Source: Kangiellaceae bacterium (GTDB lineage Bacteria > Pseudomonadota > Gammaproteobacteria > Enterobacterales > Kangiellaceae). Taken from it: DNA of 46,364 nucleotides. Shown piece after piece: positions 43,441-46,364 of the stretch. The notes below the pieces were generated by a model. That model saw nothing but the letters and a program-made list of their open reading frames with translations. It was not told where the DNA came from and did not search any database. Every line of letters begins with the position of its first letter. Positions within the stretch are counted from its first letter, which is position 1. The position numbers and the translations under genes are program-made. Where the stretch lies: NCBI GenBank assembly GCA_019090895.1, contig JAHRVB010000020.1, forward strand, positions 1-46,364, read 5' to 3'.

Positions 43441-45429
43441 TTAGCGAACAACTCGGACTGCACCGTCTATTTCTTTAATGAACTCGAGTAATTCGACGAT
43501 GTCTTTTGGCTTGCTGTATAAGAAGCCTTGCATATAATCTACACCCATAGAGTTTAGCGCCATTGCTTGCTCTTTAGTTTCGATTCCCTCTGCAACGGTT
43601 TTACACCCTAGTTCTCGAGCAATATAAAGAGCAGCTCTAATAATCGCACCGCCTTTCTCGTCGATATTGGCAATAAAAGTTTTATCGATTTTTACTACGT
43701 GGAAAGGTAACGTTTGAAGTTGTGATAACGAAGAATAGCCAGTACCAAAATCATCAATAGAAACTCTCACCTTTCTCTCCATTATTCTCTTTAATATGGA
43801 CGAGACTTTATCTTTACTTTCTGCAAAGACAGATTCCGTAATTTCTAGCAGGAGTTTTTCTGGAGGAAAAAGAGTATCTCTCAAAACATCGTCAAGTGTT
43901 TGCATAAATTCATCGTGAAGTAATTGCACCATTGAAACATTAACAGAAAGCGTTCCATCACTTGAATCAGACCACCTAAGTGCATCAACACAGGCTTGAC
44001 GAAGTACCCAGGCACCGATAGAAATAATCAAACTTGATTGTTCCGCTATGGGAATAAATACGATTGGACTGACTTGTTTTCCTTCAAACTTCCAACGGAG
44101 TAACGCTTCAAATCCTGCGATTTTACTATTATTAGTAGAGATGATTGGTTGATAAACTAATTTTAACTCATTCCTATTGATGGCATGACTAAGCCCTTCA
44201 CGCCATTGCTCAGTCTGCTGTGCTGCTTGTAGTAGTTTCTCTGAAAATACCACGGGCATGTTTTGTTTCGATTTTTTATTTTCATACATTGCAATATCGG
44301 CAAACTGAATAAGCTGCATAACATCGTCACTGTGCATTGGTGACATCGCCACCCCCACAGAAGCACCAACATTCAACGAAATATTCTTATCGAATGAAAT
44401 CGTTTCTTCTATTGTTCGAATGGTATGTTGAGCTTTCTTAATGGCCTGCTCTACAGTGTAACCTGGAAGAGCTAATACAAATTCATCGCCCCCCCAACGT
44501 CCGATATTACCATTTTCCTTTTCCTTAATAATCCGCTGAGTAATGATTTTTAGAACTCTATCACCGACATCATGTCCTAAAGCGTCATTAATTTTCTTAA
44601 AACCGTTTAGGTCAATAAAAAGAACTGCTAGCGGAACATCCTGTTCCTTCGATTCTTTCAACAAACCATTTAGCGCCCGAGTAAGTGCATTCCGATTGTA
44701 TAATTGTGTTAAAGGATCTAGATTTGATAGTTGGTGTATTTTTTCTGTTCGTTGAAAGACTTCGTCTTCTAACGAGCTATTGATCTTGTGAAGTTTTACA
44801 TAAGCTTGATTGAGCTCTTGATTAATTCTTCCGACTTCAGCTTTTTCCTTTTTCATTTCTTCAACGAGAATAGCATTATGGTTCTTCAATCGGATTGCGT
44901 TTTTTGTAAACTTAATGGTTTTATCAGAAGATATAACCATTACAACACCAAAGAATAAACCAAGCATTCCAAGAAGATTTTGAAAGTGCTCACTCGAAAG
45001 GATTAGCACCAATGAACTAGGGAACAACAATATACTAGAGTAACCAATGGCCGCTAATCTCGAGCTAGCTAACACGGTGGCTGAGCCCCCAGCCATCGCT
45101 GCCACGATAATGATAGTAAAAGCTAATTCGATTACGCCAACTCTTTGACTAGTGAGCAACACATAGGCGCTCCACATTATCGCCGTTACTAATGCACCGA
45201 CAATAAAACGTCTTAATGTCCATTTTCCGTCAAACTCCGTGCCCTGTAATCGGGTTCGCCAATAGAAAAAGTCAGTTAAACGAACAATAAGTAAGCCGGC
45301 GAGAATGCTCCACCAAACAAGTTTGATCGTGTTGAGTTCTGGCGTTTCAAAACCAAATACAAGCACCGTACCAGCTAGAAAGGTAACAAAAATTCCTGCT
45401 AGCGAGTTGTTATAGAGGATGTTAACCAC
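43441..45429 (-). CDS. Membrane GGDEF-EAL protein
   Basis: A 662-residue inner-membrane protein. The N-terminal sensor (about 1-170) has five or six transmembrane helices of a MASE-like type, then a coiled coil (180-235). The GGDEF domain starts DPLTQLYNRNALT (238) and has an intact GGDEF at 313-317; no RxxD I-site is present. The EAL domain has EALLRW (441-446), NVSM, EITES, DDFGTGYSS (559-567), KIDKTF and AEGIET, so the metal- and c-di-GMP-binding residues for phosphodiesterase activity are present. Both catalytic signatures are intact; such dual proteins are often net phosphodiesterases with the GGDEF as a GTP-sensing module, which is inference here. The gene is monocistronic. Confidence 0.93.
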   Translation of the reverse strand: MVNILYNNSLAGIFVTFLAGTVLVFGFETPELNTIKLVWWSILAGLLIVRLTDFFYWRTRLQGTEFDGKWTLRRFIVGALVTAIMWSAYVLLTSQRVGVIELAFTIIIVAAMAGGSATVLASSRLAAIGYSSILLFPSSLVLILSSEHFQNLLGMLGLFFGVVMVISSDKTIKFTKNAIRLKNHNAILVEEMKKEKAEVGRINQELNQAYVKLHKINSSLEDEVFQRTEKIHQLSNLDPLTQLYNRNALTRALNGLLKESKEQDVPLAVLFIDLNGFKKINDALGHDVGDRVLKIITQRIIKEKENGNIGRWGGDEFVLALPGYTVEQAIKKAQHTIRTIEETISFDKNISLNVGASVGVAMSPMHSDDVMQLIQFADIAMYENKKSKQNMPVVFSEKLLQAAQQTEQWREGLSHAINRNELKLVYQPIISTNNSKIAGFEALLRWKFEGKQVSPIVFIPIAEQSSLIISIGAWVLRQACVDALRWSDSSDGTLSVNVSMVQLLHDEFMQTLDDVLRDTLFPPEKLLLEITESVFAESKDKVSSILKRIMERKVRVSIDDFGTGYSSLSQLQTLPFHVVKIDKTFIANIDEKGGAIIRAALYIARELGCKTVAEGIETKEQAMALNSMGVDYMQGFLYSKPKDIVELLEFIKEIDGAVRVVR

Positions 45430-45678
45430 ATCTCTGGACTCGTCTTGTTTAGATAAATAGGATGAAATAGGAAACCTTCTGTTTAATTCTTATAAGGGGT
45501 TAAGACCAAAAGCTAGTTCTATTTTAGACCAACATCCCGTTTATTGCATGCTCTCATAGAATATCCATGACAATGTTACTCCCCTAAATTCTCTAGGAGC
45601 TTAATCTAAGTTAGGTCTGACAATTGAATGGCTTGGATATTAGCAACTTATTGTTATATAGGCTGTTAACCCGGTACA

Positions 45679-46014
45679 TTATTCGCCTATAAATGCCGAT
45701 GAATCAAAAATGAAGGAATTATAGAGTTGTCCGACGACACAAATCGACCCGTAAGGATAATCCTCAGTATAATAATGTCCATAATTCCCGTAAACAACAG
45801 TCATACCACTGCATTCATCTAAGTCGCCAATGCTAGACTCATAATACCAACCTTCAACAAAAAGCCCTGGTACATGAGTCGCTATCGACGGCGCTTCGAC
45901 CGACGAGCCCTGAGGAGTAACTCGTTCATCGGAGTATGGTATACAACTCGAAGTTGTTTTTCTTTGTCCATTAATAGATTGACCATTAACTATAACCTGT
46001 AGGATAGGTCTTAA
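45679..46014 (-). pseudogene. C-terminal remnant of a YHYH-like exported protein
   Basis: The minus strand has an open frame of about 111 codons with no usable start: it begins VIVNGQSINGQRKTTSSCIP after a stop and continues THVPGLFVEGWYYESSIGDL, DECSGMTVVYGNYGHYYTED, YPYGSICVVGQLYNSF, ending IGE. The DLDECxG ... YxHYYTEDYPY layout resembles the end of YHYH-domain proteins, where copper- or metal-related motifs sit between DECxG and YPY. The usual YHYH motif is altered to YGHYY. The 5' part is absent and the frame stops 32 bp downstream of the DUF2855 gene, so this looks like a deletion remnant. Confidence 0.55.
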
Positions 46015-46046
46015 TCAGAGATTCCGTTAATAGGATACTTAATACT

Positions 46047-46364
46047 TTACTTGTCCCAAAGGGAAACGATATAACCCGCTTTAGGATTAAAACTGCCAGA
46101 AAGCAACTTTTGATAGACCAGCTCCGTTTCAGTTGTTCCTTTGTGATGCTCAATATCCATCCATCCCTCAACAAATCCAGTGAATACAGTCCAAACTTCA
46201 GCGATATTACGCTGGAATTGAGCGCCTCCCCATTCTTTAATTCGTTTCTCTGCTTGACTCGGTGCAAAGAACATTACCGGCTCTGGGCCGGGCAATTGCT
46301 TAGGCATTCCAGCACGTTGGTCCCAATGAGAAACTCCGATTTTACAACTGTATTGAAGCGCACC
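46047..46364 (-). CDS. DUF2855 family protein (partial, 5' part outside window)
   Basis: The frame is open from the window edge and ends at 46047; only the last 105 residues are seen. They read GALQYSCKIGVSHWDQRAG and then MPKQLPGPEPVMFFAPSQAE, KRIKEWGGAQFQRNIAEVW, FVEGWMDIEHHKGTTETEL and AGYIVSLWDK. The HWDxxRxG...LPGPxPxxFFAPxQxxKR pattern is characteristic of DUF2855, a family related to medium-chain dehydrogenases/quinone oxidoreductases, of unknown substrate. Translation could not begin at the internal Met because the conserved segment precedes it. Confidence 0.85.
   Translation of the reverse strand, partial: GALQYSCKIGVSHWDQRAGMPKQLPGPEPVMFFAPSQAEKRIKEWGGAQFQRNIAEVWTVFTGFVEGWMDIEHHKGTTETELVYQKLLSGSFNPKAGYIVSLWDK

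Noticed and set aside
45986-46267. Minus-strand open frame of 93 codons
   Set aside because: It overlaps the DUF2855 coding sequence in another frame and has no recognisable domain; the DUF2855 frame has clear family motifs.

Overview
The window is AT-rich (roughly 40% G+C by eye) and reads as chromosome of a marine-type gammaproteobacterium. Pointers are a rhombosortase-type GlyGly-CTERM protein, a bacterial CHK/ecdysteroid-kinase-like enzyme, a BaeS/BaeR-like pair, a second-type SecD/SecF pair without YajC, c-di-GMP enzymes and a DUF2855 gene. A Shewanella/Colwellia- or Kangiella/Aliikangiella-like host is plausible, but the sequence alone does not settle the genus. No rRNA, tRNA, CRISPR array, integrase or insertion sequence was seen.

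Left part (1-8.7 kb): a partial kinase-like gene, two secreted DUF1566 proteins (one a lipoprotein with PKD-like domains), two small conserved or unknown proteins, a diguanylate cyclase, a DUF1579-like secreted protein, an Lrp/AsnC regulator beside a perfect inverted repeat, a decayed cupin gene and an outer-membrane barrel. Stress and signalling part (8.7-19.7 kb): an HxlR regulator diverges from a GST / NTF2-like / tautomerase operon across a perfect palindrome, which suggests electrophile or quinone detoxification. It is followed by a PAS histidine kinase with a degenerate ATPase domain, secD-secF, and a BaeS/BaeR-like two-component pair with a His/Met-rich sensor loop. Middle part (19.7-25.7 kb): a TonB-dependent receptor broken by an in-frame stop, an exported alpha/beta hydrolase with tandem palindromes upstream, and several small genes, one ending in a heptanucleotide tandem repeat.

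The most distinctive region is 25.7-41.1 kb. Eight consecutive minus-strand genes all appear to encode exported or surface proteins: a Calx-beta GlyGly-CTERM protein, a YadA-head-like repeat protein without an anchor, a four-helix membrane protein, a cadherin-like/FG-GAP lipoprotein, two small exported proteins, a protein resembling the vitellogenin (large lipid transfer protein) N-terminal domain, and a 955-residue lipoprotein beside it. Three of these genes carry a conserved 37-nt A-rich direct-repeat element 51-63 nt upstream of the start codon, and a fourth has a looser version. Two of the proteins share a C-terminal module. This looks like a co-regulated extracellular or surface system and I do not recognise it as described.

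Right part (41.2-46.4 kb): RNA 2'-phosphotransferase (kptA), a putative HExxH metalloprotein, a SEC-C gene broken by two homopolymer slips, a GGDEF-EAL protein, a YHYH-like remnant, and the 3' part of a DUF2855 gene. The window holds at least four broken genes or remnants (cupin, TonB receptor, SEC-C, YHYH-like), so local gene decay, or sequencing error in the homopolymer cases, should be considered.
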